Shown: positions 1 to 11,119 of the stretch, piece by piece | How the letters are laid out: every line of letters begins with the position of its first letter | Position numbering within the stretch: position 1 is the first letter of the stretch | NCBI GenBank assembly: GCA_021234155.1 | Contig: JAJEKV010000097.1 | Span: forward strand, 248,001-312,000 | DNA from: Isoetes taiwanensis | Taxonomy: Eukaryota > Streptophyta > Lycopodiopsida > Isoetales > Isoetaceae | Direction of reading: 5' to 3' | Length of the DNA stretch: 64,000 nt | Program-made: the position numbers and the translations under genes | The notes under the pieces: model-generated | Told to the model about the DNA's origin: nothing | The model's input: only the letters and a program-made list of their open reading frames with translations | Databases searched by the model: none

Positions 1-2190
1 AAGCAAGCGCCCGTGTATTCCCCGCAAGCCGTCATGGTCGGCCCTCAGGTCCACCGCACGCATTTGTGCTCCCTCGCGACGTTCCATCTGGCGAACCATC
101 GATCTCCTTATCCCTCCAACAGCTCTCGAGCCTGCCGGACCCATTGCCAGGGCCAGAAGCCGTGTCGCGGAAGCCGAAAGCATCACCCATATTAACCACT
201 TTCTCAAAGTAGACGATGTGTCTATCAAGGGCTGCTCGCCGGGGCGTAAGAACCCGGTTCGCAGCCGAGACCGATAGGGGACTCAAGGTTTCACCCCAAG
301 TGCCCGTGCCAAAAATGCCTTTGCACTGCTCCAAGTCATTCCAGTCGCCAAAGAGACGACCGGGCCCCAAACCTCGACCCCTCGCATGGAAGGGACGGGC
401 TCGACCGGGCCCCCAAACAGATGTGATCGATGGCCCCAATCATAGAGCTATGCCCGCGGATCGTTGTTCGCATGGCATAAAGCACTTTCAGCCTCATTGT
501 CACCGCAAGCGGATGGACGCCTTCCAACGAGGCGAGGAGGGAAACTCCACCCCTAGGTACTTGTAGATGGGCGTGACCTCCACAGCCGCCCTCGATATGT
601 GAGTGCGAGGAGTGGGGTGGCGGAAGAGGATATGAGAACCACCCCGGTCTTGGGCTGCATTCATGCGCATGTTCAGGCAGCGGCGAATGTGTCTAGGGCA
701 TCCGGATGAGACCGCGATAGCTTCGGGGTGTGGGCGTCAAGGTCAACATCGCCCGCATAAATGAGCTAGCGGATGACCCGGGTGCAAAAGCCGTATGCCA
801 TCCCCATGCTCGATAAGCCGGGGTTCTAACCGGGTCAATGTAGAGGCCAAAAGTGTTGGTGAGAGGGGCAGCCCCGCCGACCCGATACTACCGGGTGAAT
901 GCTTATCCAAAGAGCCCCAGCTGACGCAATTTAGCCTACGGCTTTTCCGGGGGACCGTATCGAAAGCCTTCGCTAAGTCCACAAAGCAAGCAATACAAGT
1001 CCCCGCCGATGGTTTCTGGCCGTCTTCAATCGATTGCCCGCCGTAAAGACATGGTCAATCGTTGAGTGGCGGGGGTCTAAAGCACCGCTTGTGTGAGGGC
1101 TCGCGACATTCGCCGCCTCGCCCCGGCGGGTCAATGGCCTTTCGAGAATGCGCCAACCAGTTTGGCAAAATACCGAACCGACCATGATCGTCCCCGTAAT
1201 TGGTCGGACAAAGGTGGGTGGTCGCCTTTGTGAATGGGGACAACCTTGTTTGTGGTCCATTGTCGGGGAAACCTTTCCCGCAATGCTCGTTGAAGAGGGG
1301 TAGTGAGGATCGGCACCGACCGCCGCCGCCCATTTGAGTAACTTCGGCTCGCATATCGGCCGAGGTGCCTTCCCATTAGCCAGCCGTTGCAGGCCCTCCA
1401 CAACATCCTCCTCCGCGAGAACCAATGGGGGCCATCCTGTGGGGGGTATGGGCGTCGCTGGCCCCACGGTGGGTCATAGAGCTACCGCAGTATCTTGCTC
1501 CAACCGCGGGGTGTGATGTCCCCAGCAAGGGGCCGGGCCTTGAAGCACTCTGCACAAAAGGTTTGAGGATGAGTGTCCAGCAGGCGAACATCTCCCCGGT
1601 GTGCGGCAAAGGTACCGCGCCTTTGTCTCCCCGGATGGGCGCTGATATCGTGGTGGTGGCTTTGCAAGCGGGTACCTGGATCCAGAATGTGACGGAGCTG
1701 GCGCTTGCGTTCTTTACACTCCGCATCAAACCACCGGTTACGCGGACAGGTTGTTGTCCCTGAGCGGCTACGTGGGGGGTGGTCTCCCAAAACACCCCGC
1801 CCGGCCGCATCCCGTAATAGCTCGGGCCAACGGTCTGCTCGCCGCTCTAGTGTGGGGGTCCGCAGAATTGCTGGCAGGGCGTCCATGAGCATCTCGGCGT
1901 AGTCCCTCGCACGCTCATAATCCGGTCATGGCCCGAGGATGGCGAGGGGTGGCATAGTGGGGTTACGCGCTTGCCAAGCCATGTCCAAATAAAGTGGGAG
2001 GTGATCTGAGTCGACCTCCTCATCCCGACTGTCGGTGCCCACCCGGAAACGACTGATGAGATGCATATCTTGTGCAACTACGAGCATATAGTCCACCACA
2101 CTAGACCCTCCCCCCTGATTGTCCTGTCTGCAGGTGCACTTGTGAGAAGCGGGCCACTGTGACAGGCCATTGCAAGGAAAGGCCGCCACG
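1..2190 (-). pseudogene. degenerate LINE: endonuclease and reverse transcriptase remnants
   Basis: Reading the minus strand, fragments appear in LINE order. An endonuclease end lies at about 2190-1926 (SSVVDYMLV, then DSDHLPLYLDMAWQ, the SDHxPL-type C-terminal motif). An RT start lies at about 1430-1330 (a 'GLQRLANGKAP' stretch). The 'RYFAKLVGAF' region follows near 1190-1150, and the RT motif A with its tail (DLAKAFDTVPRKS) at about 985-945. The frame changes several times, so no intact protein is encoded. The block is far more GC- and CpG-rich than what follows, and composition switches sharply to AT-rich near 2200, which marks the element or block edge. The 3' part of the element would lie outside the window to the left. 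Some shifts sit where CAG is expected but CGG is read (for example near 1193), so part of the decay may be sequencing error. Confidence 0.65.
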
Positions 2191-2961
2191 ATAAATTTTT
2201 TGTAGGATTAAAGCGGTGAAATTGGATGATTAAAGGGAGTATATATGGTAAATAGAAATGGGCTAGTAAAAAAGTTCCAAAAGTGAGTTTATGGCAAAAT
2301 AAGTATAATGGAGTAAAAATGAAAATTCGGTGTGGGAATTAGAAAAATGACTAAGAACTTGAAACAAAATACTATGGGGTCTTCCAAACCTCGCGTGTTG
2401 ACTTCTAAACTTCAAATAATTGACTTCCGGTCTTCAATACCCAGAGTCTTCTAGAACATGCTTTGACCAATGTTTGACCTCAAATTTAACACTTCTTATC
2501 AAGCTTGACCTTCCAAACTTCAAACCTAGAACTAAGGCAAGGACCAATGATTAGTGGGGCAACATGATTCCAGTTGATAAGAAGGACAACCAGATAGTGT
2601 GCAAATCAATCATAAAAGGTAAGGAGGACAACCAAATATTGTGCTAATCAATTACAAAAAAAAGTGCTCTTGACTCTTAATGTAATGGAGAAGACAAGTC
2701 TGGACTATTTTTTAGTTTTGGTAGGAGTTAGAAGATGCTCCCACACTGGAGCTACAAGATGCTTAGCATCATTGCAATCTACATCCTGCCCTTTTCAACT
2801 GGTTTCATAGCCTTAAACCCCAAATTTGACAAACCTACAACTTTAGAAGGGTGGAGGCTTGAATCGCCTTTACAAACACTACCTACAAGCTAATGGCAAA
2901 GCTTGCCTAATACTCAACAAAGTAAAAAGACAGGAACGATCAGCCTTTTTTGCTAGTAGAA
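2191..2961. other. AT-rich stretch, nothing recognised
   Basis: Starts at the sharp GC drop next to the LINE remnant. I see no coding exon, RNA gene or structured repeat, only AT-rich sequence with a few CTTCAAAC-like echoes around 2380-2530. Confidence 0.5.
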
Positions 2962-3093
2962 GCATCCTATCTAACTACCTTGATGCGCATGAAGGATTGC
3001 ATTAGGGCACACAAAGTAAACATCAATGCATCCTATCTAACTACCTTGATGCGCATGAAGGATTGCATTAGGGCACACAAAGTAAACATCAAT
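2962..3093 (+). repeat. perfect 66-bp tandem duplication
   Basis: The 66-bp unit beginning GCATCCTATCTAAC at 2962 is followed immediately by an identical copy at 3028-3093. It is one of at least eight short, exact or nearly exact head-to-tail duplications in this window. Confidence 0.95.
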
Positions 3094-4318
3094 GCATAAT
3101 GCTTAAGCTCGATTTCAAATGAGCATTTGACACGTAACATGGGATTTAAAATCATGACTTGCTTGGTGTTTAATCGATCAGAAGTTCATCGAAGTTGTAA
3201 TGGTTGTAACAAAGCTGCTTAGACTCCATTCTCATTAATGACGCCACACAACTTTTCCCCTTTAGAGAGTGGCGCCCATGCATTTTCATACTGCTGGGCT
3301 GGCCAATGTGCTTACCCTTGTAATCCTTAAACAAAGTGCAGTTTGGTGATATTAATAAAACTGAGCTTTCTGCTACATCACAGAATCATCTATATATCCA
3401 ACAAATTATTGAGAACACCCTTATATTCCTTAAACCTGTGGGTAAACGGCTTTATCAAATGCAAATTGAGGTTTCTTACACATCTCCATTGTTGGATCTC
3501 CCAAGTGAATTGCAACAATCTAACAGGCCAGATGCACAAACACAACACTAGATGTTTTGTATGCTAAAGTGTATCCTCTAATATCAACGGTAATAAAAAA
3601 TCAGCATTTGGAAGACTTGCAGTTCAGCCAGAACTTTTGTGCTTTGTCAGGAGCTATGCACGACTGCCACTGCAGAGGTGGGCAGCATACCTGTAGATAT
3701 TACTGCCATGAAGTTTGACAGGATTTGGGCAAGTATCCAGTCGTGAGGTTGTGTCTGGGTACTCAAATTTGTTCCAGAATTCTAATAATATTGATCGCTA
3801 TTGTTGCTTGAGTGATTCGTTTTTAGTACCCTCACAAGAGTAGCTACATTATCATTTACTCTTCATCGTTGTTCTCCATTCAAGCCATCTATATAAGATC
3901 TAAGCCATTATGCTGAACTCCATCTTGTTATTCACATCAACTATCTCATCAACTTGTTATCTTGATCCATGTCTAAAATCATAGATAATCAATCAAACAA
4001 CTTCCACATCAAACCAAGGAACCAGCTCACAAAAAATATAGTGACACTATGGTTCTTGGACAATTAAAATGCCACCATCATAACATGGATTTGAGCATCA
4101 AAATCATGATTGAGCGATTTTCCTCAAATACTATTCTTAACTCTCTGGTATGTCCGATATCATGCCTCATGTATTTAGGAATTGGAATAAAATGTCAATC
4201 CCGTTAAAGCCTTATCCTTTGGTGTAAAGACTAAATGAACTACTCCAGCCTTTTATTCATAAACAGAATATTTAGGCAATGCCCCACTTCGTGCCACCCC
4301 AAACTATGTTGTCCACAG
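3094..4318. other. 3' flank of the PPR gene, no other gene seen
   Basis: AT-rich sequence on the downstream side of the minus-strand PPR gene. Short open frames around 3336-3567 have no recognisable motif. I do not call any gene here. Confidence 0.45.
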
Positions 4319-5651
4319 TTAATTGACTGCATATAGGTTTGCTAGTGATATATAAGCTGCAGCATTTTCTGGGTCCAAGTCAAATGCACGTCCTGCAGCA
4401 TGTTTGCCCCATTCCAAATCTGAGACAATTTTGCATGAACCAAGCAAAGTTCTCCAAGATGTAGCATCAGGTGCAAATTGCCATATTGTTGATCAGAGAA
4501 TTTGCTTCAGGAAACCACCCTATCCTGCCAAGAAGGCCAATCATGCAGCCATAATGCTTCATAGAAGGTGCATTGAAGTTGTAATTTGCAACGAATGCAA
4601 ACCAATGACAACCAACATCCACTAAACCACTGTGGCTACAGGCAAACAGAATGCTACTAAAGGTTAACGCATTGGGAGCAAAACCTTTTGTCTGCATTTG
4701 CTTGAGCATTTGGAGTGCATTTTTGCTCCGGCCGTGTTGTGCATATGCCGCAATCATGACGTTCCAAGACACCACATTTTGCTGTGGCATTTGATTAAAG
4801 AGTCGAAGTGCATGATCGAGCTGTCCCCACTTTGCATAACCACCAATCATAGTATTCCATGAGACCACATCTTGACAATGCATGTTTTCAAAGAGCTGCC
4901 AGGCCTCCTTGATGCAGCCATTCTCCATGTAACCCATTCTCATGGCATTCCATGAGACAACATTCTCTTTCGGCATTTTTACATATAAGAGACATGCATC
5001 TGAAAGCTGTCCCATTGTGGCATAAGCAGCAACCAGGGCAGTCCAAGAAATCACATCCCTCTCAAGTATTTGCTTGAAAAATTCCAAAGCTTTTTGCAAA
5101 TTTCCCTGCTGAATACAACCTGAGATCATTGTATTCCAAGTGACATTATCCCTTGCAGGCATTAGGTCAAAAAATTTGATAGCCTCTTCCAGGCATCCTT
5201 GCTTGCAATAACCAGCAATCATGGCATTCCAGGAAACTATATCATGCTTAGGCATTTGCTTGACCTTGAGGTGCCCTGTTTGTACATAAACATCAATCAT
5301 GATATTCCAAGTATACAAATTCTTCTTAACCATATTAGAAAATACATCGAGTGCATCTTTAACTGCTCCACACTTGCCATACATGTTGATAAGAAAATTC
5401 TGAATAAATATATCTTGCTCAAACCCTTTCATTATTATCTCCTGATGAATTTGCCTTCCGTTTCTTACAACCTTACAGCTTTGCAAACGGGAAGCGAGCT
5501 CAACTCTGTCTTTGCTTAATGGGCTGTGTTGGTTTGGAGGCGAAGCTCGGCACATTTTAGAAACTCTGGCTGTTCTGGTTGCAGGAAAATTGCAATGACT
5601 ATGATCGTTGCTCAGATAGGAAGTAAAGAATATGTTGCTTGCTGCCGCCAT
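4319..5651 (-). pseudogene. PLS-class pentatricopeptide repeat protein, E motif out of frame
   Basis: Main frame 5651-4467 (394 codons). A Ser/Arg-rich N-terminus (residues 1-45, like an organelle transit peptide) is followed by about nine PPR helical-hairpin repeats with the usual pattern (DVVSWNTMIGGYAKWGQLDHA and relatives), ending in the RIGWFPEANSLI stretch that normally leads into the E motif. The frame then stops (TGA at 4467-4469), but shifting by one base restores an E-motif continuation to the TAA at 4319-4321 (APDATSWRTLLGS ... DPENAAAYISLANLYAVN). One repeat is internally shortened near residue 125 (GHLKVKQMP). The family edits or processes chloroplast and mitochondrial RNA by sequence-specific binding. 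No E+ or DYW domain follows, so this copy lacks the deaminase. It is either a recent pseudogene or an intact gene hit by a one-base sequencing error. The start is chosen because it is the first Met before a targeting-like segment. Confidence 0.85.
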
Positions 5652-5985
5652 GTTGACCGTTGCATCTTTCTTTCAAAACACATCCAACATCAGAAGTTCA
5701 GTCACGGATCCTGGAGGAAGCCTTCCAACAAATCCTCTTTGTTCCATAAGGATACTTTCTCTGCGTCAAAAAAAACTTAGTTTAGTACGAGACTTGGGTA
5801 AATGCCATTAATTGAACTTCCCTGATCTCTGTTGATAAGATGACACCCTAATCTGACCGTGGAAGAAGAGTAGAAAACTGGGTTTTTTCTTCTTTATTGC
5901 TGCATTTGTTTTTGTGGCCGCATGATACATGCACAAGACATATATAATACAAGACCTGTGGCTTTGCACCCAATGTTAATGGGAC

Positions 5986-6748
5986 ATTGCTCCAAATCTT
6001 ACCAAATGAAACAGACAGTTGATCCATGCAACAACACATAGATGCATCGAAATTGAATAAAAAAGGATATTAAGATTCTTCTGCACACATCAGATAATCA
6101 AGTATTTTGCAGAATGACTCCCAAATTCCATAATTGAAAGTTAACTGGAGTGTAAAAAAGAGATGTTCGCTGTCCACTGATCCCAAGATATCATACTAAA
6201 TACCTCAATATTCAAAATAAAAAAAGGGCAGAATGGACAACATGACCAGCTTGACAACGAGTTTTTATGTGACGAGGACAAAGTAGAAGTATAACATTAA
6301 ACTCCATCTGGGAATCCAGAAATTGACCATGTGTTTGCAGACGTAAAAAAGGTGGCAGATGGCAATCCAATCCTAAAAGTCAGAAGACAAACTCAATGCC
6401 ATGCTGAATGCGAATGCATATAACAAATACAAATTTGAAGACTAATATCTTTCCGTCAATACTGCTATATCCAAAATATGAGGTGGCCTTGATTATAGTC
6501 ATTTTACGTGACCATCTTATACGTCTGTTTGCCTATTGCTCCAAATCTTACCAAATGAAACAGACAGTTGATCCATGCAACAACACATAGATGCATCGAA
6601 ATTGAATAAAAAAGGATATTAAGATTCTTCTGCACACATCAGATAATCAAGTATTTTGCAGAATAACTCCCAAATGCCATAATTGAAAGTTAACTAGAGT
6701 GTAAAAAAGAGATGTTCGCTGTCCACTGATCCCAAGATATCATACTAA
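5986..6748 (+). repeat. 214-bp direct repeat pair, 549 bp apart
   Basis: 5986-6199 and 6535-6748 are nearly identical over 214 bp with no net indel, both starting ATTGCTCCAAATC. The right copy ends just beyond the stop codon of the neighbouring four-exon gene, so the left copy looks like a duplicate of that gene's 3' flank. No coding function is visible in the repeat. Confidence 0.9.
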
Positions 6749-7071
6749 GCTCATCAACTTTCAATATATAAGAAAAGGAGCTGCGGTTGATATCTGCCAC
6801 ATAACCAACCCAGGAATAATATTGTTCATGTAGCCTATAAAATGGAGTGCTCGATCACGTCCCTCCTGAGTCTGCGGAAAAGCCCAACACCACGTCACAT
6901 TATTAATGGGATTCAATGCAATTCCCGCGAAACGATTACTAGGATCATATGCTGCTACAACAGCAGCAAAATCTGTTAAGAACAAGAATAGAAAGGGTTA
7001 TATACTTACACAGTAACATCAAAATCCGTTCAAACAAAATATCAAATGAGCATGCTTAATCATTAAACTAA

Positions 7072-7115
7072 ATCAAATTATCAAAGGTACTCAATCAAAT
7101 TATCAAAGGTACTCA
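7072..7115 (+). repeat. 22-bp tandem duplication in intron 3
   Basis: ATCAAATTATCAAAGGTACT... occurs twice head to tail (7072-7093, 7094-7115), a few bases from the 13-bp duplication that breaks exon 3. It spans the splice-donor side of the intron. Confidence 0.9.
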
Positions 7116-7119
7116 CTGG

Positions 7120-7145
7120 CAGGTAATGGATGCAGGTAATGGATG
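7120..7145 (+). repeat. 13-bp tandem duplication inside exon 3
   Basis: CAGGTAATGGATG is repeated exactly at 7120-7132 and 7133-7145. On the minus strand it duplicates CATCCATTACCTG, adding 13 nt (one base more than a multiple of three) and shifting the reading frame just before the splice donor. Confidence 0.95.
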
Positions 7146-7865
7146 CGTGCCACACATGACATAATGAGGATCCACCCGATCCTTAATATCCGGGTGGTTC
7201 TCCAGAAAAGATTCCCACCTCTTACAAAAAACAGTATACAAGCTCGCGGCGTAGCTATTTTCTCCACTACCCAAAATATAAGCTCTGTTATCTGTAAGCC
7301 TGATCATTTCCTCAATCAATGATCTAGGAGCATCCTAAATAAACAAAACAATATAATGTGTTAAAATAAAATAAAAGTTATGCAATTGAAATTTAAATTA
7401 CCTCAAGATCGGGATACGCATCCAATTGTTGAAGAATAGGTTCAAGTACCTTTGCAGGTAACGGTTCGGGATTTTTGGGACGATAAGGCATATTCGGCCC
7501 TAAATTATGAACATAACAATTTTAAAAGCATTTATATATTACTAAAGACGTTACTACACGAGCAAAAACATTACCTGATGTAGTAGGTGTAGTGCTGGTA
7601 CTACTGCTGCTGCTGGCAGTAGTTGTACAATGCTGCAATTGCCAGCTTTGGCTCATTCTAAGCTAAATAAACACATAAAGAATTAAACACCTCTATTAAG
7701 ATAAATGAATCGAAGCAAAAATATTAATAGGCGCGAGTAGTTATGAGTCGCTATGACTAGTCAACGATGCTAAGGAGTTAAATGTAACTATCTAATATTT
7801 TATAACTTGCAAAAGGCTTTTCGGAAATCAGCAAAACAGCAATAAACTTTTTACTATTTCTTGCC

Positions 7866-7937
7866 TTCGCTTCCTCAATGGTTGCCCTTCCTCGATTGCA
7901 GTTCGCTTCCTCAATGGTTGCCCTTCCTCGATTGCAG
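7866..7937 (+). repeat. perfect 36-bp tandem duplication
   Basis: The unit beginning TTCGCTTCCTCAATGG is present at 7866-7901 and again at 7902-7937 without a mismatch. It lies upstream of the minus-strand four-exon gene. Confidence 0.95.
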
Positions 7938-8725
7938 GTTGCTACAGGCTCAATATCTGCAAAAAGAAATATGCATTGTGTTAAGCTTAAAGTTTTCAGA
8001 ACCCACCGATCTGTCTTGGATCTGATTTAATATGCAGGTACTGATTATGATTTGGTACTGATTTCAGAGCCCACCGATCTGTCTTGGATTACTTCCGAAA
8101 TATGCATTGTCTTAAAAGAAATATGCATTGTGTTAAAGCTTAAAGTTTTCAGAACCCACCCGTCTACCACTGTTGAAATCGAAAATTTCAGAGCCCACCG
8201 ATCTGTCTTGGATCACTTCCGACAGCCCAAGCGACCTTCTGCTATTCTGCCTCTTGTTTTCTTCTTCTGACCTTCTTACCAATCTCGCTCTCTGGTCTTC
8301 TTATCTGCTTACTGCCGCTCCCAGAGATCCTTACAGCTTCCAGGCGCTTCTCTGCCGCTTTGGGTCCCTCTGGTGTTCGCTGCCCCAAAAGCTCTGTCTT
8401 CTTTTTTCGTCTGCTCAGGGTGAGATTCGACTATAGCCACTACAAAACTTACAAGTCATACATTCGTCCGGCAACAATATGTTCCAAGAACCCTGGCACT
8501 TAAAATTTTTATGCCAACGTGGCGGTGCCTTTGGCATTTTTAAGTATCTGCAAAAAGAAATATGCATTGTCAACTTGAAATGAGACAAGCACAGATACTG
8601 GAGTTTTTGTTGTGAGACAAAAATAATTAAGATAAGTTACGGCAATCATTCCGCTTGAAAAATACCTTGATCTACAATAGTAAAACAAACATTTTTATTA
8701 ACAAACATTTTTTTTTACCTCTATG
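7938..8725. other. intergenic, with a thrice-repeated motif
   Basis: CCCACCGATCTGTCTTGGA occurs at about 8003, 8072 and 8194 with related flanks, and GAAATATGCATTGT occurs at about 7967, 8096, 8119 and 8557. These are scrambled local duplications. No gene recognised; the open frames here are built from the repeats. Confidence 0.6.
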
Positions 8726-8801
8726 CTTAGAAGCGTGGAGCAAGAATGAAGCGCCGGTGTATTCTTAGAAGCGTGGAGCAAGAATGAAGCGTCGGTGTCA
8801 G
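8726..8801 (+). repeat. 38-bp tandem duplication
   Basis: CTTAGAAGCGTGGAGCAAG... at 8726 recurs at 8764 (period 38). The copies differ at a CGCCGG versus CGTCGG site and at the very end. Confidence 0.85.
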
Positions 8802-9789
8802 AAAATGCAAATGGTTCTGAGTGACTGACGCGCACTCTTTTCTCATTATTTTTTAGGTCAGGGTTTAGTTTTTGGGTTTGCAATGGCCAACGAAAAAGCT
8901 AATTTCGGAGCCCTGCATTTTCATATACATTGAAATTTTTGTTGGAGTTCTTCTAAATTCGTGTCTTTTTTTTTGGCAAACCCGCTTATGTCGCTTATGT
9001 GAATATTCTAGACATGTGCTATATACCAAGAATATTTCAAAAACTGGTTTAAACTCGATATGGCTAATAAAATTTCGGTCGCCTCTGTTGCTGGGCGAGC
9101 CCCCTCACCTTTGTTCAAACCGTGCATGCTTAATCGAGCAGGCCCTCAAGAAAGCTCTCTTGCAAGTAACCTCTTCATCTTTAAAACTTGCCTACTTGAT
9201 ATTAACATCTACGCAAATCAGACCATGTCAAGATGTAGCTGCGCTTGATCCTTTACAGCACCTTCCTTCCTTAAACATCCTCAGCGCTAGAGATAGTCTT
9301 TGTTTTTTGTCATATTTTAGTTCTAGACTAGCACTTATTGTTTTGATTAAATACATCTTTCTTCCTTGGGTGAAGAAATTGTTGAACCTGACGATCGAAG
9401 AGGCATCATTCCACTCCCCATTCCATTATCACGAGATCCTTCATCTGGTAATTGGACTACATAATGTGTATTGTCTAAGTGGTACCTTATCGTGTTTTTT
9501 AATGTTTGACCATTGGATTATCAATCAGAGAAATCGGACGCCTTCATAGCTCTGTAAAAACTGCCTCTCGTTTTCTAACCCCTCTCACCGGCTTAAGACC
9601 TTCTAATCGTTCCTTCCCACCCGGCCAATATCAAACGCTCATCCAGAATCCGACTGGCTCCTGATCGTTCCTTAAGAGGCTCTACATCCAACCCACACTT
9701 CCAGCATCGCTTATCCTAGAACATCAAACAACAAGCACGACATCCTTATAGGCAGATCTACGGCCATATGAGTTATAGAAATCGAAATG

Positions 9790-9821
<32 letters not shown>

Positions 9822-10659
9822 GAAAAAAACATAAATTTGAAAAATATTGACAAATCATGAATATATAGCACAATAACATGGGGTTATTTTTGTACTTTTG
9901 TACATTTTTCCCTATGGTTTCTATATGATTTGGCGACTGTATTTAGTGAGACATGCTAATGCGTACATCTAGAGTGCGTATACGCTCAATTTAATTTTCA
10001 TGACAGTTTTCATTGGTTGCACCCCATGACTTTTCGGAATTAAATTTACTTCACATGCAATGCTCGAGGGCCTTCAATTTAGGGTTCCAATTCCTATGCG
10101 CTGCCAACAGGAAAATCTTGAAGATTTTGAAGAAAATAGGAGGCGGCTTAGGATGGAGACATCTTCTTGAGAAAGAATATACAAGGGCCTTATTTTGGTT
10201 GTGTTGAATCTGGACCATCTTTTGCTGAATGCAGTTTCGATTGGTGATGATCTCGGCAATCCATTATTTATTTGTTGTTTTAGGGCACTGTAAAGAAGGT
10301 AAAAGATGGCTTTTTAAGTACCTGCACAGGTTCTGCAGTCTCGGCCTGGGATATTACTAGCTTATAAGGTGACAATCCTTCTGGAATTCTATAGTCACAT
10401 AGTATGTGGTCTAGCTTAGTCTGCTATATTTTATAAAGTATCGTCCGTTTAGAAAATGTGCTGGGAACAATAAACCGTGTTACATGCGACGACACCACCC
10501 TAAAATACTGTTGTTTTGGCATTTGGCAAGTAAGCTCTTCTCCCCTTCCTTTTTCTTTCCTCACTTCTTTGTTGTAACCTAATTCATGATCGCCATGCTT
10601 CTACAGCTTCAAGAATAGAACCAAAAAAGGATTTTTTTTTTTCTGGCTTGTAGAATATA
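8802..10659. other. no recognised gene; poly-T and a dispersed repeat
   Basis: A 225-codon open frame at 8872-9549 (+) has no motif, low complexity and no splice support, so I do not call it a gene. A run of 30 T lies at 9791-9820. Sequence at 9848-9990 is related, in inverted orientation, to 22033-22175, including a shared GCGTACATCTAGAGTGC core. Confidence 0.5.
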
Positions 10660-11119
10660 ATGGCCGATCAGACTCCCAACGAATTTAAGCTCAACACTGG
10701 AGCTTATATTCCTGATGTTGCCTTGGGTATCTGGAAGGCCAAGAAAGGAGTTGTGAGGCTTTGAAGAATGCTGTCAAGGTGTTTTTTATTACCACTGCTA
10801 AACTTCTTCTTTAAATTTCTGGTGGAATTTTGTGTTTCAATGTGCATTTGAGTCTGCAAGCGAATTTTGCAGGTTGTTGTTTAGAACTTCTTCAACCAAT
10901 AAACTTTCATATCTTCCCTTGGACTATTGGTTACCGACATATTGATTGTGCATACATTTATGGGAATCAGAAAGAGATATTCATTATGATTGTGCTGCCA
11001 TGTTCGTCTCAAGGTTTGATTTTTTGTGGCATGTTGTACAGATTAGGAAAGCCTTCCACGATTTGTTTGAGACTAATGTAGTGCAACGAAAAGATTTGTG
11101 GATTACATCTAAACTATAG
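10660..11119 (+). pseudogene. aldo-keto reductase fragment, broken
   Basis: Three exon-like pieces of an NADPH-dependent aldo-keto reductase are visible. Piece 1 (10660-10778) starts MADQTPNEFKLNTG and reaches VALGIWKAKKG. Loss of one base near 10752 then breaks the frame before an EALKNAVK stretch and a GT donor. Piece 2 (about 10926-10976) gives GYRHIDCAYIYGNQKE, which contains the family's catalytic Asp and Tyr. Piece 3 (11042-11119, after a TACAG acceptor) gives FHDLFETNVVQRKDLWITSK and ends in TAG where the family normally has Leu-Trp. The catalytic Lys and His regions and the NADPH-binding C-terminus (about two thirds of a normal 310-residue protein) are absent. This is a dead 5' gene fragment, probably left by duplication. 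Confidence 0.8.

Larger units (their letters stand above)
6761..7656 (-). pseudogene. four-exon gene of unknown family, frame broken by a 13-bp duplication
   Basis: A consistent gene model reads on the minus strand: exon 1 7656-7575 (MSQSWQLQHC, then a Ser/Thr-rich run), exon 2 7499-7402 (PYRPKNPEPLPAKVLEPI), exon 3 7334-7117 (APRSLIEEMIRLTDNRAYIL ... CGTHPLPA), exon 4 6972-6761 (DFAAVVAAYDPSNRF ... stop TGA 6763-6761). All introns are GT-AG and the phases of exons 1-2 and 2-3 agree. Exons 3 and 4 agree only if one copy of a 13-bp tandem repeat at 7120-7145 is removed; as written, exon 3 is 218 nt and the frame is lost. Without the extra 13 bp the product would be 198 residues. I do not recognise the family: no transmembrane segment or signal peptide is apparent, and the C-terminal exon is Trp/Asn-rich. 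Function unknown. Confidence 0.7.

Noticed and set aside
8872-9549. 225-codon plus-strand open frame
   Set aside because: No motif, odd Leu/Ser-rich composition, no splice or promoter support, and part lies in locally duplicated sequence.
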